Positions 30,129 to 37,886 of a stretch of 64,000 nt of DNA are shown in pieces; the first letter of the stretch is position 1, and each line of letters opens with the position of its first letter. The DNA lies in the NCBI GenBank assembly GCA_023392125.1, contig JAEVZS010000018.1, positions 1 through 64,000 on the forward strand, written 5' to 3'. The stretch comes from Bacteroidota bacterium (lineage in GTDB: Bacteria > Bacteroidota > Bacteroidia > Cytophagales > Cytophagaceae). A model generated the notes under the pieces. The model searched no databases. It had not been told where the DNA came from and worked only from the letters and a program-made list of their open reading frames with translations. Both the position numbers and the translations under genes were made by a program.

Positions 30129-31028
30129 TTATTTTTTGACAGCGATCCGCAACCTGGCGCTACGTGAACGCGGATTTTCGTTTAGTTCTTTCTCTCCTGC
30201 TTCTATTGGCTTCCGGGTCAGCGCTTCAAAAGGCTTCTCCACGTTCCCGTATATATCCTTTTCAGCTTCCCCGTAAAACTTTCCCTTATTTATAAAATTC
30301 TTAACCAACCTGTCTTCAAGCGAATGATAGCTCATTACCACAAGACGCCCGCCCGGCTTCAGCACCTCGGCCGACTGAGTCAGCAGATCTTCGAGCGCCT
30401 TTAGCTCATCATTAACCTCAATCCGTAATGCCTGAAAGACCTGCGCCTGATATTTAAACTCTTTGCCTCTGGGCATCAGTCCCTGCATAGCATGAATCAG
30501 ATCGGTGGTGGTAACCAGCTTTTTATTGATTCTGGCCTGAACAATCGCCCTGGCCAGAGAGCGTGCATTTTTTATTTCCCCGTAAATGCCCAGAATCTTG
30601 TGCAATTCCGCCTCCGGATATTGATTCACGATCATTTCAGCCGTTCTGTCGGTTGCCTGATCCATACGCATATCAAGCTTTGCCTCAAAACGGGTTGAAA
30701 AACCTCTTTCCGGCGTATTGATCTGATGTGACGAAACTCCGAGATCTGCCAGTATCCCATCAACCTGTGATACTCCGTGCATTTTCAGAAACTGCTTCAG
30801 ATAGCGAAAATTAGCTTCAACGAATGTAAAAGAACGATTGTCAATCTGATCAGCATTGGCTTTTGCATCTTCATCCTGATCGAAGCCATACAGATGCCCT
30901 TCTTTCAGACGGCCGGCAATAGCTCTGCTGTGACCGCCACCGCCAAAGGTGGCATCAACGTATATCCCGTCCGGCTGTATATTCAACCCTTCAAGACATT
31001 CATTTAATAGAACCGGAACGTGATACAT
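30129..31028 (-). CDS. rsmH: 16S rRNA (cytosine1402-N4)-methyltransferase
   Basis: RsmH (MraW) methylates C1402 in the decoding centre of 16S rRNA with S-adenosylmethionine. The 299-residue protein has HVPVLLNECLEGL at the N-terminus, the SAM loop DATFGGGGHSRAIAGRL (about residue 25), ILADLGVSSHQI and RGFSTRFEAKLDMRMD, FQALRIEVNDEL and VMSYHSLEDRLVKNF. All are diagnostic. It is 16 bases downstream of mraZ. Confidence 0.96.
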   Translation of the reverse strand: MYHVPVLLNECLEGLNIQPDGIYVDATFGGGGHSRAIAGRLKEGHLYGFDQDEDAKANADQIDNRSFTFVEANFRYLKQFLKMHGVSQVDGILADLGVSSHQINTPERGFSTRFEAKLDMRMDQATDRTAEMIVNQYPEAELHKILGIYGEIKNARSLARAIVQARINKKLVTTTDLIHAMQGLMPRGKEFKYQAQVFQALRIEVNDELKALEDLLTQSAEVLKPGGRLVVMSYHSLEDRLVKNFINKGKFYGEAEKDIYGNVEKPFEALTRKPIEAGEKELNENPRSRSARLRIAVKK

Positions 31029-31044
31029 TCCCTGAATTTAAGTT

Positions 31045-31500
31045 TTAGTTTTCCGGATTATCTCCTAAGTATTTTTCTGCAAGCTGAGCGTATTGATCCT
31101 GGTCTTTGATCAGGAATTCTTCGTAGCGTTCCGGACTCCACATCTCCATTCGATTTCCAAGCCCCACAAATACCACATCTTTTTCCAGTCCGGCGTAATT
31201 GAGCATTATTTTAGGAATCAGAAACCGGCCGTTGCTGTCAAGCTCCACTTCGCTAAACCGGCTAAAGAAAGTCCGCTGCAGCAATCTGTGTTCCTGATTA
31301 AATTCATTCATTCCCGAGACCCGTGAGTATATCTTATTGTACTCAATCATCGGATAGACAACCAGACAGGGTTCCACTCCCCTACTGATCATAAGGGTGT
31401 TACCATTCGATTCAGACAAACCGGACTTGAGCCGCGCAGGAAGCACAATCCTGCCCTTCGCATCCAGTTTACCTTCATATTCTCCTGATAACCTAGCCAT
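31045..31500 (-). CDS. mraZ: Transcriptional regulator MraZ
   Basis: MraZ is a ring-forming DNA-binding protein with two SpoVT/AbrB-like halves that represses the dcw cluster, including itself, in species studied. In 151 residues the two DNA-contact motifs are LDAKGRIVLPARLK (about residue 12) and LDSNGRFLIPKIML (about 92). It is the first gene of the cluster. Three phased GTGG repeats over its promoter are the likely operator (see 31530-31583). Confidence 0.95.
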   Translation of the reverse strand: MARLSGEYEGKLDAKGRIVLPARLKSGLSESNGNTLMISRGVEPCLVVYPMIEYNKIYSRVSGMNEFNQEHRLLQRTFFSRFSEVELDSNGRFLIPKIMLNYAGLEKDVVFVGLGNRMEMWSPERYEEFLIKDQDQYAQLAEKYLGDNPEN

Positions 31501-31529
31501 TTACCTATACTATACATTTCACCCTGAAA

Positions 31530-31583
31530 CAAATATAGAAAGAAAAATTCTATTTTCAACCACTTTTTCCCACTTTCAACCAC
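31530..31583 (-). promoter_or_regulatory. mraZ promoter with triple MraZ-box-like repeat
   Basis: On the minus strand, TATATTTG (31537-31530) is a -7 element and TTG (31559-31557) a -33 element, 19 bases apart. Overlapping the -33 are three adjacent 10-mers, read on the minus strand: GTGGTTGAAA (31583-31574), GTGGGAAAAA (31573-31564), GTGGTTGAAA (31563-31554). MraZ is known to bind tandem direct repeats with a GTGG/TGGG core about one helical turn apart. Occupation here would block the promoter, giving autorepression of the dcw operon. The motif is read directly; binding is inferred. Confidence 0.75.
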
Positions 31584-31812
31584 AAACAGTATTTTCAAAA
31601 CGTAAACAAGCAAAAATTGTTTCCATATCTCTCTAAAAAACACCGGAAACATTGGATATTTCATAATTGATCGCTGAGTTTAAAAGTTTTCCACAAAACA
31701 ACACGTATTTTCTAAAACAGGTAGCTAATCAATAAAACATCAAAACATAAATATCTTATAATAAATAATTTATATACACAACACAGAAACAAACAACAAA
31801 AAAAGAAGAAAA

Positions 31813-31832
31813 GTGGAAGAAAGTGGGAAAAA
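31813..31832 (+). promoter_or_regulatory. Second MraZ-box-like pair, facing the small peptide gene
   Basis: GTGGAAGAAA (31813-31822) followed directly by GTGGGAAAAA (31823-31832) has the same 10-base phase and consensus GTGGnnrAAA as the mraZ repeats, but on the plus strand. It lies 230 bases from the first set and 69 bases before the 40-codon gene at 31901. I found no clear TAnnTTTG between it and that gene. Confidence 0.45.
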
Positions 31833-31889
31833 AATCAACACAAAAGCAAATTTCCTTTACTAAACTGTTGTTATGAATAGAAGTAAAGC

Positions 31890-31900
31890 AAGGAGGTGAT
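31890..31900 (+). promoter_or_regulatory. Perfect Shine-Dalgarno sequence of the 40-residue peptide gene
   Basis: AAGGAGGTGAT is an uninterrupted 11-base complement to the usual 3' end of 16S rRNA. It abuts the ATG at 31901, leaving 4 bases after AGGAGG. Such sites are rare in Bacteroidota, where most genes lack a Shine-Dalgarno sequence. No other gene start that I inspected in this window has a comparable one. Confidence 0.7.
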
Positions 31901-32023
31901 ATGGGTCTATTTGTGAGTGTAATGGCTATAATATTCTCGATAGGAGGATATTTTATCTGGGCCGGATTAAAACTGAAAGATAATATGGAGCATGGCAATT
32001 ATCGTAAACCAGGTGAATCGTAA
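31901..32023 (+). CDS. Small 40-residue single-pass membrane peptide
   Basis: The reading frame ATG (31901) to TAA (32021-32023) encodes 40 residues. It opens MGLFVSVMAIIFSIGGYFIW, an obvious membrane helix ending in a Trp, followed by a charged tail (AGLKLKDNMEHGNYRKPGES). I call it a gene because of the perfect Shine-Dalgarno sequence directly before it and the coherent helix-plus-polar-tail layout. It is divergent from mraZ, 77 bases before the deaminase gene, and downstream of a GTGG repeat pair. A frame of eight codons (31873-31899, MNRSKARR) ends within its ribosome site. Function unknown. Confidence 0.65.
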   Translation: MGLFVSVMAIIFSIGGYFIWAGLKLKDNMEHGNYRKPGES

Positions 32024-32100
32024 TTAAATCTGTAAAAAGGCAGAAAACTCCGGGCCACCTCAATTATTATTGCTATTTTATCCCGAAAAAACTAAGGTAT

Positions 32101-32535
32101 ATGGATCAATTTATGCAACTGGCAATTGAAGAGGCACTGACCGGATTATCGGAAGGCGGGATACCAATCGGTTCCGTATTGGTTAAAAACGGCGAGGTGG
32201 TGGCCCGGGGTCATAACAAACGCGTACAGGAAGACAATCCTATTTTACATGGTGAAATGGATTGTCTTTTTAATGCCGGAAGGCTGGGCAGCTACAAAGA
32301 TACTGTTATATATTCTACCCTCATGCCCTGCTATATGTGCGCTGGTACCATTGTGCAATTCAAAATTCCAAAAGTAATTGTTGGAGAAAGCCATACTTTT
32401 GCCGGTGCCCGTGAGTTTATGGAGGCACATGGAGTAGAAGTAATAGATCTGAACCTTCCGGAATGTATCCGTATGATGGAAAGGTTTATCAGGGAGCATC
32501 CCCACTTGTGGCATGAAGATATCGGAGAGCTTTAA
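32101..32535 (+). CDS. Cytosine deaminase-like nucleoside deaminase
   Basis: The 144-residue protein has the zinc motifs of the cytidine-deaminase fold: HGEMDCLFNAGR (His and catalytic Glu) and STLMPCYMCAGTIVQF (PCxxC). Unlike tRNA adenosine deaminase TadA, it shares the later features of yeast cytosine deaminase: IVGESHTFAGA, GVEVIDL, CIRMMERFI and the C-terminal HPHLWHEDIGEL. A role in converting cytosine to uracil, or a related base/nucleoside, is therefore more likely than tRNA editing. It may be co-transcribed with the small membrane peptide 77 bases upstream. Confidence 0.82.
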   Translation: MDQFMQLAIEEALTGLSEGGIPIGSVLVKNGEVVARGHNKRVQEDNPILHGEMDCLFNAGRLGSYKDTVIYSTLMPCYMCAGTIVQFKIPKVIVGESHTFAGAREFMEAHGVEVIDLNLPECIRMMERFIREHPHLWHEDIGEL

Positions 32536-32644
32536 AAATTTCCGTACAAAGCCACTTCGGGCCTAAGCAGTTTGCTTATCGGATAATCATTGCTATGCTG
32601 AATGTATCGGAACACTAAGCCGGGGATCTCTCCGGATTCGGGAC

Positions 32645-33772
32645 TCAGCTTTCTTTCTCAAAGAGGTAATACATACAAAACGGTATACTCAGTATAAAAT
32701 AGGAAATATCCACACTACTGTTGAAATACGCTTCCACAAAGCCCCGGGTAAGCACATGGTAAACAAAGTAGACCGAGATGGTAAGAAACAGGCTGACACC
32801 ACTGTAAAAATATACATCGCTTTTCTTTTTGAGAAGAAAAAAGGAAAACATCGAGAGAATCACACAGGAAACGCTTAACCAGGCAGGCATGAGGTAATCA
32901 GATTGAATAATAAAAGGATTCATCTGCCGGAACTCTTCCCAATGTCCGTATACAAATGGCACGAAGGTCAGGGCAAATACCAGTACTGTTACTATTCCTA
33001 TATAGACGATCTGCACTAGAGACAGCAGAGTATGCCGGAATATATACAAAAATGCAATTGCATAAGCTATAACAAATACATTTCTGGTGGAAAGCATAAG
33101 ACCTATAAAGACCCCGTTCCAGAGAATAGCTTTTTTGTTTTCTATACTGTAAAAAAGATACACGATAGATATCAGCACCAGACTGCCGTTCAAAAACACA
33201 TTGCTTCGACACAGCACTTCCCAGAAGAAAAAAAAGGAAGACAGCAGCCAGACAATATAAACAGTCTGAAGTACAACAGGCGTTTTTGTACTGCGCAGCA
33301 ACAACAAAAACGGGAAAATGCCAAACAGCGAGAAATACCCCAACTCACCGGTCAGATAAAACGGCAGAGCCAGAATATAATAAAAAGGCATAGGACCGGG
33401 ATAATTACCCATATGTGAAGTAGCCAGATAGGTATATCTGCCCTTAAAATAATTATCCCAAAAGGAGCTTATTACACTCCAGCGATCAACACCCAATGAT
33501 TCCTGGGAAATTTTGCCAAAAAGATAAACGCTTCCTGCAATATAGGCAGCTATCAGCATCCAGCCGGCAATATTTATTACTGGCCTGTATGGCTGAAGCA
33601 TATATCTGAACCGCCATACCAGTATATAAAACAGAGCTATGAGTATAGCTGCCGGCAGATAGAAGGATGTAAGTCGCTCCAGATATTTAACAGCAAATAA
33701 AAAATTTACTCCGGCAAATATTCCGATACAAATAAATGTCCTGGGATCTTTGCGTTCGCTGGTCGTTATCAT
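32645..33772 (-). CDS. Polytopic membrane protein paired with a glycosyltransferase
   Basis: This 375-residue protein has about ten hydrophobic segments and no soluble domain. The pattern (a loop with WSVISSFWDNYFKGRYTYLA after the early helices, then NYPGPMPFYYILALPFYLTG) is like the GT-C class of lipid-linked sugar transferases or the DUF2029/DUF6056-type membrane proteins; I cannot name the family. It overlaps the preceding GT2 gene by 4 bases, so the two are translated together. The GT2 enzyme probably makes a polyprenyl-phosphate sugar that this protein uses or flips. Confidence 0.6.
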   Translation of the reverse strand: MITTSERKDPRTFICIGIFAGVNFLFAVKYLERLTSFYLPAAILIALFYILVWRFRYMLQPYRPVINIAGWMLIAAYIAGSVYLFGKISQESLGVDRWSVISSFWDNYFKGRYTYLATSHMGNYPGPMPFYYILALPFYLTGELGYFSLFGIFPFLLLLRSTKTPVVLQTVYIVWLLSSFFFFWEVLCRSNVFLNGSLVLISIVYLFYSIENKKAILWNGVFIGLMLSTRNVFVIAYAIAFLYIFRHTLLSLVQIVYIGIVTVLVFALTFVPFVYGHWEEFRQMNPFIIQSDYLMPAWLSVSCVILSMFSFFLLKKKSDVYFYSGVSLFLTISVYFVYHVLTRGFVEAYFNSSVDISYFILSIPFCMYYLFEKES

Positions 33773-34509
33773 CGGAATAGCGTTGACTTAAGAATTTTAT
33801 TCTTATCCAGAAAATACTGAAAAGACACGCTGAGAACTCCCAGCCCGTATTTCACACTCCGCCTGAAGTTAATTGAAGAGGCATCCTCAAAATACTTTGT
33901 AGGGCAAGTTATTTCGGCAACTTCATACCCCTTATAAAAAATCTGAGCCAGAAACTGATTATCAAAAATAAAATCGTCCGAATTATCCATATAATTAATA
34001 CGCTCCAGCACATCCCGGCTATATGCCCGGTATCCGGTATGATATTCCGACAGCTTCTGATTCATCAGCAGGTTTTGTACCAAGGTCAGAAAACGGTTGG
34101 CTATGTATTTATACAAAGGCATACCTCCTTTCAGCGCTCCTTTGCCCAGGATTCTTGATCCGATGACAACCGGGTAGACTTCATTTGCGATCAGATAGGC
34201 CATGGAATGGATCAGCTTGGGCGTATACTGATAGTCCGGATGAATCATTATAACAATATCTCCTCCCAGCGCCAGCGCCTTGGTATAGCAGGTTTTCTGA
34301 TTACCACCATAACCGGTATTTTTCTCGTGCCGGATGATATGCTTTATCCCCAGCGACTTACCGACTTCGATCGTATTATCCGGACTGTTGTCATCCACCA
34401 GCACCACCTCATCAACAATATCAAAAGGGATTTCATTATATGTATCAATCAGAGTCTTACCGGCTTTATACGCCGGCAAAACAATTATTATTTTTTTATT
34501 GTAAATCAC
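33769..34509 (-). CDS. Family 2 glycosyltransferase (polyprenyl-phosphate sugar synthase type)
   Basis: The 246-residue GT-A protein starts IIIVLPAYKAGKTL, has VVLVDDNSPDNT (UDP/GDP-sugar binding DD), KNTGYGGNQKTCY, IVIMIHPDYQYTP (the metal-binding D-x-D is replaced by HPD) and SEYHTGYRAYSRDVL. It resembles dolichyl-phosphate mannose/glucose synthases but lacks C-terminal membrane helices. It leads an operon with the membrane protein downstream and has a clear promoter at 34553-34582. Confidence 0.85.
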   Translation of the reverse strand: MIYNKKIIIVLPAYKAGKTLIDTYNEIPFDIVDEVVLVDDNSPDNTIEVGKSLGIKHIIRHEKNTGYGGNQKTCYTKALALGGDIVIMIHPDYQYTPKLIHSMAYLIANEVYPVVIGSRILGKGALKGGMPLYKYIANRFLTLVQNLLMNQKLSEYHTGYRAYSRDVLERINYMDNSDDFIFDNQFLAQIFYKGYEVAEITCPTKYFEDASSINFRRSVKYGLGVLSVSFQYFLDKNKILKSTLFR

Positions 34510-34552
34510 CTTTTGTCGGATTTATTATACAGTGACTGATTGTATTTGATTG

Positions 34553-34582
34553 CAAATATAGAATATTAGTGATTCTTACCAA
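34553..34582 (-). promoter_or_regulatory. Promoter of the GT2 / membrane-protein operon
   Basis: On the minus strand TTG (34582-34580), a spacer of exactly 19 bases, and TATATTTG (34560-34553) match the Bacteroidota consensus. A start site near 34546 would leave a leader of about 37 bases. Confidence 0.65.
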
Positions 34583-34664
34583 TCAGATAGTCTCATTGTA
34601 CTATAATCCCCGACTTTTCACTATACGGAAGTAATTGCAGCACTTACTGATAAATTTAGTCTGC

Positions 34665-35051
34665 CTAATTGCCTTTATATTTTTCCAGCCAGCCCAGAGC
34701 ATCCTTCTTATCTGTAAACAGACGAGTCGGAACCTGCATCGGATACAAAGCCAGCCATGCATTGGTCAAAAGAACTTCGATCTGCGTTTTGATGAGAAAA
34801 GCCCCGGCACTGATTCCTTTGACTCCATCTCCGGTGGATAAATACTGACGTGCCTCCTTTGTCATTGTTTTGGCACTGCGTACATCGGCCAATATGGGCA
34901 GTGTTTTTCCTTCCGCTATTTCAAGCCGGGCTGCCACATTAATTTCAGCTATTTCCAGAGTGATTGTGGCAAAAGGTACGTGCACAATATGCAAAATTCC
35001 ATTTTCCACCCACATTTCAACAAATTCGTTGCAGAAGTATTTTTCTTTCAT
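34665..35051 (-). CDS. STAS-like domain protein
   Basis: This 128-residue soluble protein has alternating strands and helices: VEMWVENGILHIVHVP, TLEIAEINVAARLEIAEG, TLPILADVRSAKTMTKEA, AGAFLIKTQIEVLLTNAWLAL, RLFTDKKDALGWLEKYK. This resembles SpoIIAA/STAS-type proteins of Bacteroidota, in which a LADVR-like strand is followed by a helix and a late FTDKxxALxWL segment. Such proteins often bind small molecules or regulatory partners. It is monocistronic. I cannot assign a partner. Confidence 0.6.
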   Translation of the reverse strand: MKEKYFCNEFVEMWVENGILHIVHVPFATITLEIAEINVAARLEIAEGKTLPILADVRSAKTMTKEARQYLSTGDGVKGISAGAFLIKTQIEVLLTNAWLALYPMQVPTRLFTDKKDALGWLEKYKGN

Positions 35052-35221
35052 TAACTTACCGACAATTTTAGTAAAGTTTCAAATCAGCTCAATCTCCGCT
35101 ACAAACCAACTACCGCCATCTCGTAGCAGAGTAAGGATTGTATCTATTATTATAGAAATATAATCAGGTACTGAAAAAGCACTTTTTTCGGTACAAAACA
35201 TAATGATACGATAATTATTAT

Positions 35222-35260
35222 AAAAAAATTGACCAGGGAGTCCCCTTTACTCTCTGATCA
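35222..35260 (-). terminator. Orphan minus-strand terminator
   Basis: TGACCAGGGAGT (35230-35241) pairs with ACTCTCTGATCA (35249-35260) over 12 bases with two G-U/mismatch positions. On the minus strand the stem is followed by AATTTTTTT. The only minus-strand gene near it (STAS-like) begins 170 bases further on, so this terminator ends a transcript that has no annotated gene. The rest of the 335-base gap 35052-35386 shows nothing else I can support. Confidence 0.6.
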
Positions 35261-35386
35261 GCCAGTAGCAATATTGATAACCAGTCAATAAAGAACCATA
35301 ATGTACAAGATTCAACTGAGCAAATTCAAAACCCCAAATAGGAATATCTTTTATTCAATCATTTTTTCACTCAAAACACCACATTT

Positions 35387-37864
35387 ATGGCAAAACAAAA
35401 CTATACCCCTAATCTTATCAATGTTGTCAACGAGATTGCGACAATAGCCAGAAATCGTTCAATAGCTCACCTGTATACACAGGATTATCAGCTACAGGGC
35501 AGGAGCATCACCCTCAATGGACAAGCCAAGCTCCATTTCGGATCCTGCAGTTACCTTGGACTTGAATTTGACCCAAGGCTGAAAGAAGCCGGTATTGATG
35601 CAATTAACCGGTATGGCACGCAGTTTTCCTGTTCCAGAACCTATGTTTCCTTTACCCTTTACGAGGAGCTGGAAGAACTGCTGGCACAAATTTTCGGTAA
35701 GAAAGTAATTCTTTCTACCAGTTCGAGCATGGGTCATCAGGCCGTTATTCCGATTATCATTGAGGACAATGACGCAGTTATTATGGACCAGCAGGCCCAT
35801 GTCTCTATGCAGGAAACAGTAAATAAGCTGCAGCTCCGGGGCATCAAGGTACTGGTATTGCGGCACAACAGGCTGGATGAGCTGCAGCAAAAGATTGACA
35901 TGCTGAGTCAGCAAAGCGGAAGCAATGGCAAAATATGGTATTTTATGGATAGTGTATACAGTATGTATGGTGATCTTGCTCCGATAAACGATCTGATGCC
36001 AATGCTCGAAGCAAACAGACAGCTATATCTGTATATAGACGATGCTCATGGCATGAGTTGGGCGGGCCCTGACGGAAGCGGCTACCTGCTCAGTCAGACC
36101 AGTCTGCATTCCAAAGTAGTGCTTGCAACCTCCCTGGCGAAAGGATTTGCCAGCGCCGGCGGAGTATTTGTTCTACCCTCTGATGAAATGTACTGGAAAG
36201 TAAAAAACTGGGGTGGTCCGCTCACTTATTCAGGACCTCAGCAACCGGCAGTCATCGGGGCATCCATTGCTTCAGCCAAAATTCATTTGTCTCCTGAGAT
36301 TGAATCTTTGCAGACTTCTCTGAGATACAAAATACAAATGGCTAATGAAATAGCACGATACTATAATCTGCCGCTCGTATCAGAAACAGTAAGTCCGATT
36401 TTCTTTATCGGTCTCGGACTTACCAAAGTTGGTTACAATATGGTCAGAAGGTTATCCGATGACGGGTTTTATGTAAATCTCGGTATATTTCCGGCAGTAC
36501 CCGAAACATGTACCGGCATACGAATCACGATTAATAATCACCACTCCATCGATGATATCGATCAACTGTTTTACACAATTGCCAAACACCTCCCTCAGGC
36601 CCTGCGTGAAGAGCAACGCAGCATGAATGATATTTTCAGAGCATTCAAATTAACGCCCAGACAACAAGCACAGGGCCTGGCTGCAGATCATGACAGAAAA
36701 CCGGAAAAGTCAGCAGAAACCATCCCTTCTCTCAAGCTCAAAACCTACCGCTCCATCACGTCTGTTCCCGAAAAACTCTGGAACGATCTGCTGGGAGACA
36801 ATGGCCTCTTTGACTGGAAAGGATTGCGTCTGCTTGAAGATGGTTTTTCTGACAATGAGCATCCTGAAGACAACTGGGATTTTATTTATTATATTATTGA
36901 GGATGACAAGGGTGTTCCGGTTCTCGCGACTTTCTTTACCTCGCTGCTCACCAAAGACGATATGCTCGCTCCTGCCGAAGTATCAAAAAAAATAGAAGCA
37001 GAACGTCTGAAAACCCCCTATTATCTTACTTCAAGAACATTGATGATGGGTCTGGTCATCACTGACGGAAGACATATGTATCTCGACCGTACTCATAAAG
37101 ACTGGAAAAAAGCATTGACCATGCTGCTGGACAGGCTCTGGGAAGATCAGGAAAAAGAAGGCGCCGACTCTCTGTTTCTTCGTGACTTTGATGAAAATGA
37201 CAAAGAAATTTCGGAGTTCATGGCAGATCACGGATTCATAAAATTGTCCCTTCCCGACTCTCATATAGTTGAAACTACCTGTGAATCCATGCCAGACTAC
37301 CTGACTGCTCTCAAGCATAAGAACCGATATTATGTAAAACATGACATATTAAAGCATCAGGAGCTGTTTGAAGCGGCTGTTATAGACGGATCATTTGGCA
37401 ACGGGGAAGAAATAGAGCAATGGTACAAGATGTATGAAAGTGTAAAACAGAATAACCTTGATATTAATCTGTTTAATCTTCCCAGAAAATTATTCAAAAA
37501 AATGGCTGCTTCACCCGACTGGGATAAGATTGTGATCCGGTTAAGGAATAACAACGGAGCAACTGAAAACAATAATGCCCCGCTGGCCATCGGTTTTGCC
37601 TACAAAAGCAATAATTATACGCCTTTTCTTCTCGGTCTCAACTATACAGTCAAGGATACACTGAATGTATACAAACAATTGCTGTACCACACGATTTCGA
37701 GGGGAATTGATCTAAAAGCCCGCAAAATCTATCTGGGACTTACAGCCACGCTGGAAAAGCGCCGCCTGGGTGCAGTAACACAATCCAATGTGGCCTTTAT
37801 TCAGACCAAAGACAATCTGAACATGTCGATTATTGAGAAAATTCCCAATACGGCTCAGGGATAA
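35387..37864 (+). CDS. Alpha-oxoamine synthase fused to a GNAT-like acyltransferase
   Basis: Residues 1-400 are a PLP enzyme of the serine palmitoyltransferase/KBL/BioF family: FGSCSYLGL (52-59), DSVYSMYGDLAPI (188-200), DDAHGMSW (218-225) and the PLP Lys252 in ATSLAKGFASAGG. After a linker (about 410-445) the C-terminal 380 residues form one or two GNAT-like folds with IIEDDKGVPVLATFF, SRTLMMGLVI, ADSLFLRDFDEND and PLAIGFAYKS. The normal oxoamine synthase is 390-400 residues, so this is a true fusion at 825. Family knowledge suggests condensation of an amino acid with an acyl-thioester plus N-acylation, giving an amino-lipid (sphingolipid or sulfonolipid type). The exact substrate is inferred, not shown. 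A separate bioF exists at 56.7 kb, so this is not the biotin enzyme. Confidence 0.82.
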   Translation: MAKQNYTPNLINVVNEIATIARNRSIAHLYTQDYQLQGRSITLNGQAKLHFGSCSYLGLEFDPRLKEAGIDAINRYGTQFSCSRTYVSFTLYEELEELLAQIFGKKVILSTSSSMGHQAVIPIIIEDNDAVIMDQQAHVSMQETVNKLQLRGIKVLVLRHNRLDELQQKIDMLSQQSGSNGKIWYFMDSVYSMYGDLAPINDLMPMLEANRQLYLYIDDAHGMSWAGPDGSGYLLSQTSLHSKVVLATSLAKGFASAGGVFVLPSDEMYWKVKNWGGPLTYSGPQQPAVIGASIASAKIHLSPEIESLQTSLRYKIQMANEIARYYNLPLVSETVSPIFFIGLGLTKVGYNMVRRLSDDGFYVNLGIFPAVPETCTGIRITINNHHSIDDIDQLFYTIAKHLPQALREEQRSMNDIFRAFKLTPRQQAQGLAADHDRKPEKSAETIPSLKLKTYRSITSVPEKLWNDLLGDNGLFDWKGLRLLEDGFSDNEHPEDNWDFIYYIIEDDKGVPVLATFFTSLLTKDDMLAPAEVSKKIEAERLKTPYYLTSRTLMMGLVITDGRHMYLDRTHKDWKKALTMLLDRLWEDQEKEGADSLFLRDFDENDKEISEFMADHGFIKLSLPDSHIVETTCESMPDYLTALKHKNRYYVKHDILKHQELFEAAVIDGSFGNGEEIEQWYKMYESVKQNNLDINLFNLPRKLFKKMAASPDWDKIVIRLRNNNGATENNNAPLAIGFAYKSNNYTPFLLGLNYTVKDTLNVYKQLLYHTISRGIDLKARKIYLGLTATLEKRRLGAVTQSNVAFIQTKDNLNMSIIEKIPNTAQG

Positions 37865-37886
37865 TCCGGAATTGCTCCGGTTATTC
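37861..37886 (+). terminator. Terminator after the oxoamine synthase fusion
   Basis: CCGGA and TCCGG flanked by ATAA(T) and TTAT make a short stem at 37861-37884, then TCTTTGTTTT. It lies between convergent genes and overlaps the end of the next one by a few bases. The stem is short, so confidence is moderate. Confidence 0.45.

Noticed and set aside
31756..31998. 80-codon minus-strand frame upstream of mraZ
   Set aside because: It is antisense to the 40-codon peptide gene and the GTGG repeats, and its low-complexity Phe/Cys run comes from A-rich DNA.
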